This document shows positions 25,702-34,641 of a stretch of DNA of 45,757 bases, piece after piece (the stretch's first letter is position 1; each line of letters starts with the position of its first letter). This DNA is from UBA4582 sp047630175. Its GTDB lineage: Bacteria; Pseudomonadota; Gammaproteobacteria; Pseudomonadales; Azotimanducaceae. The DNA is taken from positions 1-45,757 of the forward strand of contig JBLHVI010000022.1 in NCBI GenBank assembly GCA_047630175.1, read 5' to 3'. Made by a program: the position numbers and the translations under genes. Under the pieces are notes generated by a model. The model made no database searches. It was not told where the DNA came from and worked only from the letters and a program-made list of their open reading frames with translations.

Positions 25702-27732
25702 CTAAATTGTTTTCAAAAACTCAATGATGGCATCACGATCGTCCGCTGATAAGGCCCGACCTATGACCCCAGGACCTTTCACATCCGAAAATTCGTGACC
25801 CAAATGACTGTTACCGGGCAACGCCGTTTTTAGAATGAAGTAACCTTCGTCAGTGTAGCTACCCTGCGTTGCGCCGACCGCAACAACCTTCAAGCCAACG
25901 TCCACAGGATCGAAGGTAGGGTCGCCCAGTAAAAATACGCTTGGTCTTTCAGCAACAGGGCCAAGTAAATGGCGCAGGGTCGGGACAGAACCATTGTGCA
26001 AAAAAGGCGCCGTTGACCAAATGCCGTTTAACGGACGTGCCTTGTAACCCTGACCCGCTTGCAAACAATTTGGTCTATCACCTCGATAAGCTTGTTTGCC
26101 CACCTCATCAAGATGTTGATCATCAAGCCACTGCTCAATACTCAGTGCAACCACTGCGCCCAGCGCAATTGGAAAAGCTAGCAACGGTTCATCTGTTACA
26201 GTCACCGTACGCAACCTATTGGCGCCTTTTTTGCCAGGGTAATCAGATTCCCGCGTGCAGACGTCAATATTGATGCCGAGCCCCTTAGTATTTCCAACGA
26301 TGGTAGAGTCACCAATGCCCGCAGTGTTGACCGTCCGTTGACCAAGTACATTTCCCTGGCCGGGGTCAGTGCCAAGATATGCCTGATCGATGATCTTGAC
26401 GTCGAGATAGGATTCTACAGTGCTTTTAACCTCATCACCGACAGACCATGAGATAGGCACGAAATGGTTCCAAAATTCATTGTCTGGATCTGCACCCGAC
26501 GCCACTGCAGGCGTGAGAGCAGGCAGATGGCATGCTGCGCACCTTGCCTTGTAGAGACTGGCGCCCTGACGAGCCATGTCTTCGTCAATTGCGGGCAGCG
26601 ACGAAAACCAGGCCGGCGCACGTAGGCCATTGAACGCCTTCACGGTTAGTGGCGCATCGCGACTCGCAAGTTGAGCCTCCATCCAATGCAAGTTATCTAT
26701 GGGGATCATATTTGAAAATCGACCTTCACCCGCAGGCGCAGTGAAGTTGGTATGTGCCGTCGTCCCCATGGCTTCACCAGCATTGCGGATTAACGGCTGC
26801 ATAATAGAGCCGTCATATTGAACCCAAGAAAACCAAGGCGCTGTCCATACCGGCGGATAACTTACGGGCGCATTAATATTCACATAATTGTCGCCACGGC
26901 CCGTATCGATAGAGAACACCTGGTTACCGATACGATTCAGTGCATCCAATCTTGAGAACCCCTCGACCACGTCAACACCACTGGGTATCGCTTTCAATTT
27001 ACCGAGTACGCTATCAAGTTCATTCATCAGCGTGACAACATTCTGATCGGAGTAGCGATCACCCAAAACATTATGCGCAAAGCGATCGAATCGACCATTG
27101 AATATCGGCAGTTTACTCGAAATGAAGGTCTGCCCGAGTGCCGCCCCTATCGCCAGCGTTAACTGGCCAAGATCCGTCATTGCCTGGCCACCCTCTATAA
27201 TGTGGCGCTGACCGGCATACACCAGCTGACCCGTGTGACACGCGGCGCAAGTAAAACCAATGGCCTCGGCTTCACTTTCAAGACCCACCAAGGATTGGTA
27301 AGGCGCACCTGTGAAGCCAATGGGCAGACCGTGAGGATTGTTTTGACTGACGACGCTCGGTATGAAGCCAAAACGGGCAATATATTCTGCTGAATTGAAT
27401 TTTTCACGCTCACTGAACAACATCTGCCGAATACCGTCTCCTGGCGCTTCCAGTGCAACAAACCATTTCATGGGAATGTTGAGTGTCCGAGATCCCTGCG
27501 ACGTAAAGTGAAATGCGTCACTCTGAGCGAGCGACCAGTTCTGGTTATTCTGCCAGGGTACCGTATCAATAGTCATTTTTGGAGGCAGCGTAGGCGGCGT
27601 CAGCGCCTCAACAATAGCGCCCAACTTCGTGCTGCTAAACATAACGTAAAACGCTAACAGGATCAAAATGCCTGCTGTTATCTTCGCAAGCAACAATTGT
27701 CTTTTTTTGCTATTACTTCTCAAGTTAGTCAT
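25702..27732 (-). CDS. RoxA-like dihaem c-type cytochrome (oxygenase/peroxidase family)
   Basis: A 676-residue exported protein with an N-terminal hydrophobic anchor or signal at about 14-34. Two haem c sites, CAACH at 162-166 and CAACH at 398-402, have the spacing seen in rubber oxygenase RoxA and its relatives, which share the length. The C-terminal GYKARPLNGIW and PFLHNGSVPTL segments are also typical of the RoxA/MauG-related branch. RoxA cleaves polyisoprene with oxygen; many homologues have no known substrate, so this may be an oxygenase, a peroxidase or something else. The patatin gene upstream overlaps its start by 8 bases (ATGACTAA), so the two proteins are made together. Confidence 0.85.
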   Translation of the reverse strand: MTNLRSNSKKRQLLLAKITAGILILLAFYVMFSSTKLGAIVEALTPPTLPPKMTIDTVPWQNNQNWSLAQSDAFHFTSQGSRTLNIPMKWFVALEAPGDGIRQMLFSEREKFNSAEYIARFGFIPSVVSQNNPHGLPIGFTGAPYQSLVGLESEAEAIGFTCAACHTGQLVYAGQRHIIEGGQAMTDLGQLTLAIGAALGQTFISSKLPIFNGRFDRFAHNVLGDRYSDQNVVTLMNELDSVLGKLKAIPSGVDVVEGFSRLDALNRIGNQVFSIDTGRGDNYVNINAPVSYPPVWTAPWFSWVQYDGSIMQPLIRNAGEAMGTTAHTNFTAPAGEGRFSNMIPIDNLHWMEAQLASRDAPLTVKAFNGLRAPAWFSSLPAIDEDMARQGASLYKARCAACHLPALTPAVASGADPDNEFWNHFVPISWSVGDEVKSTVESYLDVKIIDQAYLGTDPGQGNVLGQRTVNTAGIGDSTIVGNTKGLGINIDVCTRESDYPGKKGANRLRTVTVTDEPLLAFPIALGAVVALSIEQWLDDQHLDEVGKQAYRGDRPNCLQAGQGYKARPLNGIWSTAPFLHNGSVPTLRHLLGPVAERPSVFLLGDPTFDPVDVGLKVVAVGATQGSYTDEGYFILKTALPGNSHLGHEFSDVKGPGVIGRALSADDRDAIIEFLKTI

Positions 27733-29917
27733 TTACTTCACGGGTGGGTGATTGTTTCGACAACAATATTTTTTGGAAATGCTCATTGTTAACCAGCTGT
27801 TTTGCTAACTGATAGCCAAGTTCGCGGTATGACTCTACCTGAACTTCACCAAAAAACTGATCCAACGTCGTCTCGTTCGGAAATTGCGGATTGGCGTCTT
27901 TATAACCATATAGGTCTGCTGGCAAGTCTTTCGTCAGGGTGGGCTTGACAACAAATAACCAGCCCGTTTTCGCAGGCAATGCGCCAGCTGCAGAGTGAGC
28001 CGCCGGGTATCTGATTTCAGCGATGGCATAGCCACGTTTTGCCATGTCATAGCGATTCTCAAATGAAGGGCTTGTTCCGGCTGAGCCTGGCATCAAATAC
28101 CTAAGATCAAAATCCGCTAAAAAGCGGATATTAACGCCGAAATCAACCCGTACTTTCTCCACCAAGTTACCCAGGTCAGCAAAAGAGAAGTCTTGATCTT
28201 GGCCTGCTTCTGAGGCGATGACGACGCTTACTCTACGTCGAATCAATTCATAAGCGGCCGTGTTTTCAAAATGGCTACCATCAGACAGTGATAAAAAGCG
28301 TGCGCGAATATCAAATCTTGATCCAAGCAATCCCTGAAACAATCCCGGCGCAAAATAATTTGGCGCGTTCAGGCCCTTCATCGCCTTCTTCAGCGGATTG
28401 AGCACATACAGGCCCAAGCGCAATCCCAGAATAAACATTAAAAAAGACACTAAAGGCCCTTTAGAGATGCCGCTACCATTGATACCCGCGTGCGGATTCG
28501 CTGCAGCACCGGATGTTGCCATCGCGGTTGCAAGCGTCAAACTGTTGTTGTTAAAGCGTTCGTTAGTAACCCATTGTGTCGCGTCACTGCCACAATACAA
28601 AGGTGACAAAATGAAGTTATCGCCGCCCCGACTTTGAAACTTTTTGTTGCGCGAATCAATCAGTATCACGGTACTATTGATAAGGTGGTAAGGACCTTGG
28701 TCGTCAGCCGTGCACATCTCGCGAAGCTCTGCTGTATTGGCCTGTGTTGCCGGATGCCAGACACTTGTATGAATCGCTTCAGGATTTGGCAAAAAGGCCT
28801 CGCTCAATCGATCACGGTACATGCGACCAATACCGAACTGATTGATGTTGACCATAAACCCGAAGAATAAGCCAACGGGGGCGGCAAACTTCCAGATGCC
28901 TGAGTACTTTTCCGCGATAAAGTACGCCAGTGACAATATTGCGATGATCGTCAGCGCTGAAGAAACAGTGCCAATGATTCTAGGGCTAATGCCAGCAGCG
29001 CCACTTTGCTGCTGCCGATAGAAATGCCAGATGCCGCCAACGATACCCAATACGCCACCGGAAGACGTCACCAGAACATTACGTGATTCCAGAATAAAAA
29101 CAGGCAGCAGACCAATAATGGCAAAAGATATCGCCACTATCGAGAATAACCCGAGTAGTCTTTGCCAATAGTTGCGGACCCGGTACGCAAGGTCGCTGGT
29201 ACTTGACAGAAATAGCGTCACAGGTCCGTAAATGACGCCCAGCACCGAAACGACTAACAGACCGCAGGTAGCGAGCATTAGGAACAAATTCATGGTGGTT
29301 GGTAGCGATGCCTGCGAAGATATTTTGATCAACCCAACAAAGGGGTTCAGCATCGATGTATACAGGTCTTCGATTGCGCCAAATCCGCAAAAAACGACCA
29401 CCAGCAGCGACACGTACACCAACAATGAGAGTAACATGTTACGAAACACTACCGCGAATCCAGAGATGTAGTTCAAGCCAAAGCCCGGCACCAAATAATT
29501 GCCGTGTTGGCGAAGATAACTGAGAATTTTACTTTGCACGGAGGGTTCACTAGTGCGCGCGCCCTCAGCGCGAACGCCAAACGGGAAAAAGTATTTGCCC
29601 TGCTCGGCCTTGATTTTTCCCGTACGCCACAAGTGATTGAACCAAGTCCAACTTGATCCGACATACCCGCCACCGGATACTGTCGAGAGGTAATCAAGCC
29701 GCTGCAGCACCCCGCCGCTGTTTAACGCTTGAAGGATGCCGAGTGCGAAAGACGAGGACCGAATGCCACCACCTGAGATTGAGATGCCGCTAAACTCCTC
29801 GGCATCAACAGCTTGCTGTCGGATTTTACGCTGGGAGCGAATAGTGGCTGTTTCATGCGCGTACACGTGATCGAAACTAACGGTCGATTCTTTGCCCTCG
29901 GCCTCCTGTTCAATCAT
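27725..29917 (-). CDS. Patatin-like phospholipase with multiple membrane segments
   Basis: About 730 residues. The ATG at 29917 (MIEQEAEG) has GCAGG in front; a GTG 6 bases earlier is possible. Numbering from that GTG, the oxyanion motif GGGIR is at 51-55 and the nucleophile Ser83 lies in STVSGGGYVG, near the cPLA2/patatin form; the catalytic Asp is Asp548 in LSDGSHFEN. Between them, residues 155-360 contain about six hydrophobic helices and 491-507 another, so the catalytic parts sit on an integral membrane protein. The last 180 residues are soluble (DADLGNL-like). It is cotranscribed and overlapped with the RoxA-like cytochrome gene, suggesting that it releases or remodels a lipid substrate for it. 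Confidence 0.85.
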   Translation of the reverse strand: MIEQEAEGKESTVSFDHVYAHETATIRSQRKIRQQAVDAEEFSGISISGGGIRSSSFALGILQALNSGGVLQRLDYLSTVSGGGYVGSSWTWFNHLWRTGKIKAEQGKYFFPFGVRAEGARTSEPSVQSKILSYLRQHGNYLVPGFGLNYISGFAVVFRNMLLSLLVYVSLLVVVFCGFGAIEDLYTSMLNPFVGLIKISSQASLPTTMNLFLMLATCGLLVVSVLGVIYGPVTLFLSSTSDLAYRVRNYWQRLLGLFSIVAISFAIIGLLPVFILESRNVLVTSSGGVLGIVGGIWHFYRQQQSGAAGISPRIIGTVSSALTIIAILSLAYFIAEKYSGIWKFAAPVGLFFGFMVNINQFGIGRMYRDRLSEAFLPNPEAIHTSVWHPATQANTAELREMCTADDQGPYHLINSTVILIDSRNKKFQSRGGDNFILSPLYCGSDATQWVTNERFNNNSLTLATAMATSGAAANPHAGINGSGISKGPLVSFLMFILGLRLGLYVLNPLKKAMKGLNAPNYFAPGLFQGLLGSRFDIRARFLSLSDGSHFENTAAYELIRRRVSVVIASEAGQDQDFSFADLGNLVEKVRVDFGVNIRFLADFDLRYLMPGSAGTSPSFENRYDMAKRGYAIAEIRYPAAHSAAGALPAKTGWLFVVKPTLTKDLPADLYGYKDANPQFPNETTLDQFFGEVQVESYRELGYQLAKQLVNNEHFQKILLSKQSPTREVND

Positions 29918-30159
29918 CTGCACCTGCCCAAGAATTACGGTAGAGGTATGTCAACCTGGATGGATAATGACAACGAAAGCATCGGTCTGCTGACGCGGGA
30001 CAAGAAGTGTTTGGTGTAATTTCACACACTTGCGGGAATCAGGTCAAGTCGCCGTGTACTATGATGGCATAACGCTGCCAACGCAGGTTAACCACGTAAT
30101 CGAACTGCAAGGACTTTTTTATAAGGACGTTACCTAATAAATCACTCTAAGGAATCAAC

Positions 30160-31008
30160 ATGCCATATGACTATAACACCATCTCGGTCGCACTTAATGC
30201 CGGTGTATTAACCGCGACCCTCAGCAATCCACCCATCAATGTCATGACGGTAGCCTTGTACGCAGACTTGGTCGCATTTACGCAGGAAGTTCAAGACGAC
30301 AGCAATGTTAGGGTATTGGTTCTGCAAAGTGCCGATCCAGATTTTTTCATTGCGCATTTCGACGTTGAATTCATCCTGACATTTCCCACTGATACACCCG
30401 CGGTAAAAGCCGAAGCGCTATCTGACTTCCACCTAATGTGCGAACGTGTACGCACCATGGGGAAACCCACCATTGCAAAAATTGCAGGGCGCGTCGGTGG
30501 TGGCGGTAACGAGTTTGCTGCCGCCTGTGATATGCGCTTCGGTCTCAAAGATAAAACGGTTATCAATCAGATGGAGGTGCCGCTCGGTATCCTCCCCGGT
30601 GGTGGCGGCACGCAGCAACTCCCCAGACTCATTGGCCGCGGCAGAGCCATGGAGCTTATTTTGGGCGCAGATGATCTTGACGCAGTGACCGCTGAAAAAT
30701 GGGGCTATCTGAACCAGGTATTTGATACACACGCGAAACTCGATGCCTATGTCAACAAACTGGCGCACCGTATGGCATTGTGGCCACCGTCGGCCATTGC
30801 ACTGGCTAAACAATCGATATTGAATGCTGAGATGCCAATCGTTGAAGGTCTAAAAGAAGAAGCCTACTTGTTTCAGCTGACACTGCGAGACCCAAGTGCT
30901 ACGGCAAACATGCGCACCGCGTTGCAAAAAGGTGCCCAGACTCGTGAAGGTGAGCTGCGGATTGCAGCGCTAGTCGAGGAAGTGGCCATGGCGAATAAAG
31001 ACACGTAG
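30160..31008 (+). CDS. Enoyl-CoA hydratase/isomerase family protein
   Basis: A 282-residue crotonase-fold protein. Ribosome site AAGGA lies 7 bases before the ATG. The acyl-CoA oxyanion hole segments FFIAHFDVEF and AGRVGGGGNEFAAACDMRF are present; the catalytic Glu in the second loop position is uncertain since GILPGGGGTQQLPR aligns with the usual Glu-containing PEIxLGLxPGxGGTQ by ME-V-PLG-I (QMEVPLGILPG, Glu present). It may hydrate or isomerise CoA esters in the same catabolic route as the dehydrogenase pair. It ends just before an RDD gene on the other strand. Confidence 0.9.
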   Translation: MPYDYNTISVALNAGVLTATLSNPPINVMTVALYADLVAFTQEVQDDSNVRVLVLQSADPDFFIAHFDVEFILTFPTDTPAVKAEALSDFHLMCERVRTMGKPTIAKIAGRVGGGGNEFAAACDMRFGLKDKTVINQMEVPLGILPGGGGTQQLPRLIGRGRAMELILGADDLDAVTAEKWGYLNQVFDTHAKLDAYVNKLAHRMALWPPSAIALAKQSILNAEMPIVEGLKEEAYLFQLTLRDPSATANMRTALQKGAQTREGELRIAALVEEVAMANKDT

Positions 31009-31017
31009 GCATCCCGC

Positions 31018-31054
31018 AACACATGGGGGCACGCGTGAGCTTCACCCATGTGTT
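31018..31054. terminator. Hairpin between convergent genes, probable bidirectional terminator
   Basis: AACACATGGG at 31018-31027 is mirrored by CCCATGTGTT at 31045-31054, a perfect 10-bp stem with a 17-base loop, in the 54-base gap between the stops of the enoyl-CoA hydratase (plus) and the RDD gene (minus). A short TTTAAA follows on the plus side. It is the only strong structure in the gap. Confidence 0.55.
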
Positions 31055-31062
31055 TAAACGGA

Positions 31063-31518
31063 CTAATCAGGCGTTTTAAAGCGAACAGGTTCTGCCGATG
31101 TATTCCTGATAACAACGGTGCCTGCCAGCTTGTCGTGTAATCCCTGTTTTCGCTTATCAATACCTACCCAAATAATGCCCAAGAACATCGGGAGCATTGC
31201 AACGAAATAGCCGAGGTAACGACCCACCAATTGACCAGTCGTGGGCTTCTCCCCTGTCGTTGCATCCACAATCGTTACATGAAATGCCATCTTGCCCGGT
31301 GTCGCCGATCTATAAACCCAAAACAGAACAACGGCTATCGCCGGGAATACATAGTTAAGCAGTACGCCGAGTAATCCAGCGGAAAAATCTGTGTCGGTCC
31401 AGTATTCTGCCCCGTATATCATGGTCAGTATTGGCGCAACAACTAACAAAAATAATACCGTATCGATCAATGACGCGGCGACCCTGATCCAAAAACCTGC
31501 GTATTCAACATTGTTCAT
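31063..31518 (-). CDS. RDD family membrane protein
   Basis: A 151-residue inner-membrane protein. It opens with VEYAGFWIRVAASLIDTVLFL, whose Arg and Asp give the RDD family its name, and has helices at about 14-34, 50-64 and 105-125 plus the conserved ATPGKMAFHVTIVDATTG segment. The function of RDD proteins is mostly unknown; some act as small ion antiporters. The stop lies after a convergent gene with a shared hairpin. No operon partner is seen. Confidence 0.85.
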   Translation of the reverse strand: MNNVEYAGFWIRVAASLIDTVLFLLVVAPILTMIYGAEYWTDTDFSAGLLGVLLNYVFPAIAVVLFWVYRSATPGKMAFHVTIVDATTGEKPTTGQLVGRYLGYFVAMLPMFLGIIWVGIDKRKQGLHDKLAGTVVIRNTSAEPVRFKTPD

Positions 31519-31664
31519 ACTGTATCCTTAAAAACTGACTTCGTGCTTAACAGCGATGCTACGCACACCAGATGCATTTTTCGCGCCTAGCGCCTAAAAC
31601 AATATAGGGGATATCTGAATCTAATGCTCGAAAATACACAATCAGGAACTCAACACGACCCGTC

Positions 31665-31912
31665 ATGCAACAAGCCAAACCAAGCACGAGTGCCAATGCC
31701 GTCGAAAGCGCACAACTACGCCACGGCATCATGCGTTACGCCCTGCTACGGTATGGACTTTAGGATGGCAAAGCAGACGTCGACCCATCGATGGGCACAT
31801 TAACCTCGACGAATGGGCACGCTGGGGCGTGCAGCGTGTTCATGAGCTCTACGGCCAGATCTTTGCGGGCACCTTCGACGGCGGCGCTCGCGGTGTAGCA
31901 CGCCTCGGGTAA
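31665..31912 (+). pseudogene. Frameshifted gene remnant of unknown family
   Basis: An ATG at 31665 opens a frame with AVESAQLRHGIMRYALLRYG that stops at TAG near 31762. A second frame from about 31765 continues to a TAA at 31910 and reads IDGHINLDEWARWGVQRVHEL, followed by YGQIFAGTFDGG and RGVARLG. Protein-like composition on both sides of a frame change suggests a decayed gene. The family was not recognised. The DGHINLDEW stretch has some likeness to an EF-hand loop, but that is not enough to name it. The last codons form a CTCGGG/CCCGAG hairpin at 31904-31918. Confidence 0.35.
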
Positions 31913-31940
31913 CCCGAGACTGAAACGCCTACTTAATCGG

Positions 31941-32744
31941 CTACTTAATCGAGATGCCACCGTCAACCGCAACCACTTGGCCGGTAATCATCCGTGCTTT
32001 GTCTGACGCATAAAAAACCGCCAGATTGCCAATATCCTCAGGCGTTTGTTCACCGCCGAGTGGCGTTACATCGTTAACGACCATCTCGAAAACCTCACGC
32101 TTGCTCATGTTTGCTAATTCGGGTTGTTTGTTCTTCATATTCGTCGTTAGAATTTCCCAGGCTCTGGTCCACAGTAAGCCGGGACAGATGCAATTCACCC
32201 GAATTCCTCTTGGCGCAAGCTCCATCGCCAACGTGGTCGTGAGGTGAACGACGCCCGCTTTTGCCGCGCCGTACGCGGGCAGTGTGGTGGTTGGCCCCAA
32301 TGCTGCGATAGACGCTATATTGATAATACTGCCACCAGACTGTAGGTGAGGAATAGCCGCCGTCGATGATGAAAAAGCCGTACGAAGATTGGCCACTAGT
32401 TGTTCATCCCAGCTAGCATCCGACATATTAGACACCGCTGAGTCCGTCACCATTTCGCTAAAATCAGTGGTAGGCCCGCCAATGCCCGCATTGTTAACCA
32501 GCACATCTAATCGACCATATTTAGCAACGACCTGCGCGACCAACGCCTTCATTTCTTCCTGATTCGCCGCATCGCCAACCATACCAAAAACATGATCAGA
32601 CTCTATGGCGTCAATCAGCGCCTGGCTAAGGTCAGTGACAACCACTGTTGCCCCTTCTGCAACAAAACATTCCGCGATTCCCATGCCAATTCCACGTGCA
32701 GCACCGGTAATGAGAACAACGTTGTCTTTGAGTGACCTTGCCAT
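31941..32744 (-). CDS. Short-chain dehydrogenase/reductase (SDR)
   Basis: A 267-residue SDR with a standard cofactor motif (TGAARGIGMGIAE), NNAGIGG, catalytic Ser in NIASIAALG and YGAAKAG pair. The C-terminal VVAVDGGISIK is normal. The N-terminal Asp after VVVTD suggests NAD. Immediately after the stop codon, CTACTTAATCGG is duplicated (31929-31952), the gene stop lying in the second copy. Substrate unknown; with other SDRs in this window it fits oxidation of alcohol intermediates. Confidence 0.9.
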   Translation of the reverse strand: MARSLKDNVVLITGAARGIGMGIAECFVAEGATVVVTDLSQALIDAIESDHVFGMVGDAANQEEMKALVAQVVAKYGRLDVLVNNAGIGGPTTDFSEMVTDSAVSNMSDASWDEQLVANLRTAFSSSTAAIPHLQSGGSIINIASIAALGPTTTLPAYGAAKAGVVHLTTTLAMELAPRGIRVNCICPGLLWTRAWEILTTNMKNKQPELANMSKREVFEMVVNDVTPLGGEQTPEDIGNLAVFYASDKARMITGQVVAVDGGISIK

Positions 32745-32898
32745 GGTTTAACCTCTGGATATTCAGTGATAAACCTTCAGTACATCACGTCGCATTAGCA
32801 CATACAACATTCCCCACGGCCAAGCATAAACCTGGTATGACCGGCACGCTGTACGCATTCGCTCCAGCGCTTTATGCCTACCCCCAAATAATGCGACG

Positions 32899-34179
32899 CT
32901 ATTGAAGCGTCTCAGAGGCTTTAACGTTGGCGCCATCCCATGTCAGCTGAACGGGATTCAATCCACGCTGTATGAGTAACGCCAGCAAACCTTTTTCACC
33001 CCCAAAATGTGCTGCGCCAACCATAATGACGCTTGTTTCAGGCGCCGCGATGAGCGCATCAATTTTGTCCATCCAAAGCAGATTACGATCATCTAACATT
33101 TGAACGGCAATATGTTCAAACTCACCTTTCAACGCGATGCTACGAAAACTCTCTGAATAAACTGTTTCAGCATCGCCTGTCAGCCAACTTATAATAAGCT
33201 TGCTGACGAAAGCCGGTGTATTGTCCAGCTGAAGAATGCTCTCTCGCAACATCGACAATTGGCTTTCAACGGGTAGCGTCAAAAGTGTCGCCATGCTTGC
33301 CGTCGGCTTTTCTAACTCAATAATCACCTTACCGAACTTGCTCGCTTCACGGACGTAATGCATTTCAACGCCCGTATTGAAGGAATACCCCAACGCTGCC
33401 ATCTTTAGCTGAGATGCCTGAAGCGCGTTAATCACAATCGGCGCTGTGTAGGCCGTCGACGCAGCAATCCCATTATTCTTGGCGTAGCGCTTCAATAGCT
33501 TTTTCGTCGACTTGTCGTACAACTTTTTTTGTTGTTTTGGATCTACTCTCATTAACGCGCGTAATTCATCAACTCTGCCCGGGTCAGACATCAACACTGG
33601 ATTGACCTCTAAGGCGATGCTATCTACTTCGTTCAATATCTGGTCAAACACGGCTGGCAAAGGCAGCAATGATGGCTTTAACACGTGGACGGTGCCAATA
33701 AGATAGAGCGGACCGTTAGGACTTTCCAACCGCCATGCCATAGCGGCAGTATCAGGCTTAACGTCTTGTCTTAACATGCGTCCGGGCAAAACCAATTGCT
33801 CGCCTAGCAGCAATATTTCACAGCTGCCATCAATATTAGTATCTGTACGCTGCTTCTCACACTGCGCCATGGCGGTTTGACTGGCACCCAGTTCAGACCG
33901 CGCTTTGTAGCTATAGCCAAGCGCGTAATTGTTTGGTGAGATAACGAGCGCCAGGGCTTTGTGCCGCTTCAACCTAGAATACTTTTTATAGACCTTCTGT
34001 AAATCCTTCGACACCGTGTCATTCGGCGTCACACCTAAGATTGCGTAGATCTCTTCTAGAGAATGATCTATTGCAAACGCCGACATCGGCAGGCTGAATG
34101 AAAATAACACCCCAAGTACCAACATGGCGCGACACGCGCACCGCGAAAATACAAACACCCTTATCGCTGTTAGTTTCAT
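32899..34179 (-). CDS. TraB/GumN family protein, exported
   Basis: A 426-residue protein with a signal peptide (cut near SAFA-IDHS at about 36). The family core starts at about 148 with WRLESPNGPLYLIGTVHVLKP read in parts, GTVH being the conserved first motif; VDSIALEVNP is the second, and VGAAHFGGEKG near 395 is the final His-containing motif. The TraB/GumN (TIKI-like) fold is a metal-dependent protease family, with the two GTVH/AAHFGG His and Glu residues as likely ligands. An N-terminal extension of about 110 residues precedes the domain. Its role here is unknown. Confidence 0.85.
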   Translation of the reverse strand: MKLTAIRVFVFSRCACRAMLVLGVLFSFSLPMSAFAIDHSLEEIYAILGVTPNDTVSKDLQKVYKKYSRLKRHKALALVISPNNYALGYSYKARSELGASQTAMAQCEKQRTDTNIDGSCEILLLGEQLVLPGRMLRQDVKPDTAAMAWRLESPNGPLYLIGTVHVLKPSLLPLPAVFDQILNEVDSIALEVNPVLMSDPGRVDELRALMRVDPKQQKKLYDKSTKKLLKRYAKNNGIAASTAYTAPIVINALQASQLKMAALGYSFNTGVEMHYVREASKFGKVIIELEKPTASMATLLTLPVESQLSMLRESILQLDNTPAFVSKLIISWLTGDAETVYSESFRSIALKGEFEHIAVQMLDDRNLLWMDKIDALIAAPETSVIMVGAAHFGGEKGLLALLIQRGLNPVQLTWDGANVKASETLQ

Positions 34180-34223
34180 ACAATGTCCTACAAGAAAGCT
34201 ATTTGAATTAGGCTACGATGAGC

Positions 34224-34325
34224 TTAAGCCGTCGGTACAACACGATTGTTGAGTGTATCCTTAGGTGGCTGATAACCCAATGTTTTACAGGGCCGCTTGT
34301 TATGTCGTTGAGCGATGCTGTTGAA
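34224..34325 (-). mobile_element. Transposase C-terminal remnant, IS30-like
   Basis: A minus-strand frame of 33 codons reads SIAQRHNKRPCKTLGYQPPKDTLNN split in parts and ends VVPTA-stop. The N-x-RP-x-K-T-LGY-x-x-P pattern is the C-terminal signature of IS30-family transposases. The frame is cut at 34325 with a stop just upstream. No inverted repeats or rest of the element remain. Confidence 0.6.
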
Positions 34326-34377
34326 CTAGGTTGCTAATGTAAGTGATTAAGCATCCTGTGAGTGTGCGCCGCACGCT

Positions 34378-34578
34378 TTACCAGCAAGGTTGTTTTTGCG
34401 CAATATCGGCGTAGCCATCAGTTTCGAGCCCATCTGCAATAGCCACAAATTGCCGGAGAACCCCGCTCAATACGCCACAAGCAAATAGGCGATATAAAAG
34501 GCGCTTACGCTGGCACCTTACAATGTGCCTAAAATCAAACCCAGAATTAACCCCGAAATTATGCCACAGCACTGACAT
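34378..34578 (-). mobile_element. Possible transposase fragment, IS66-like
   Basis: A 66-residue minus-strand frame ends in VLRQFVAIADGLETDGYADI with a final Cys-Trp. The pattern of a short helix, then G-x-L-x-T-D-G-Y, then a Cys-Trp is like the IS66 transposase segment before its CWAHxRR motif, but here the frame stops at the Trp. Only this piece remains, next to the IS30-like remnant. Identification is tentative. Confidence 0.35.
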
Positions 34579-34641
34579 CGCAAAAATAATCGACTAGACT
34601 TCGCAGTTTTTTTACAAATCATTTACTGGTAAAGATCACGC

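Noticed and set aside
31760..31972. Minus-strand frame after the SDR as a gene
   Set aside because: It is antisense to the frameshifted relic and overlaps the SDR end; composition is not protein-like.
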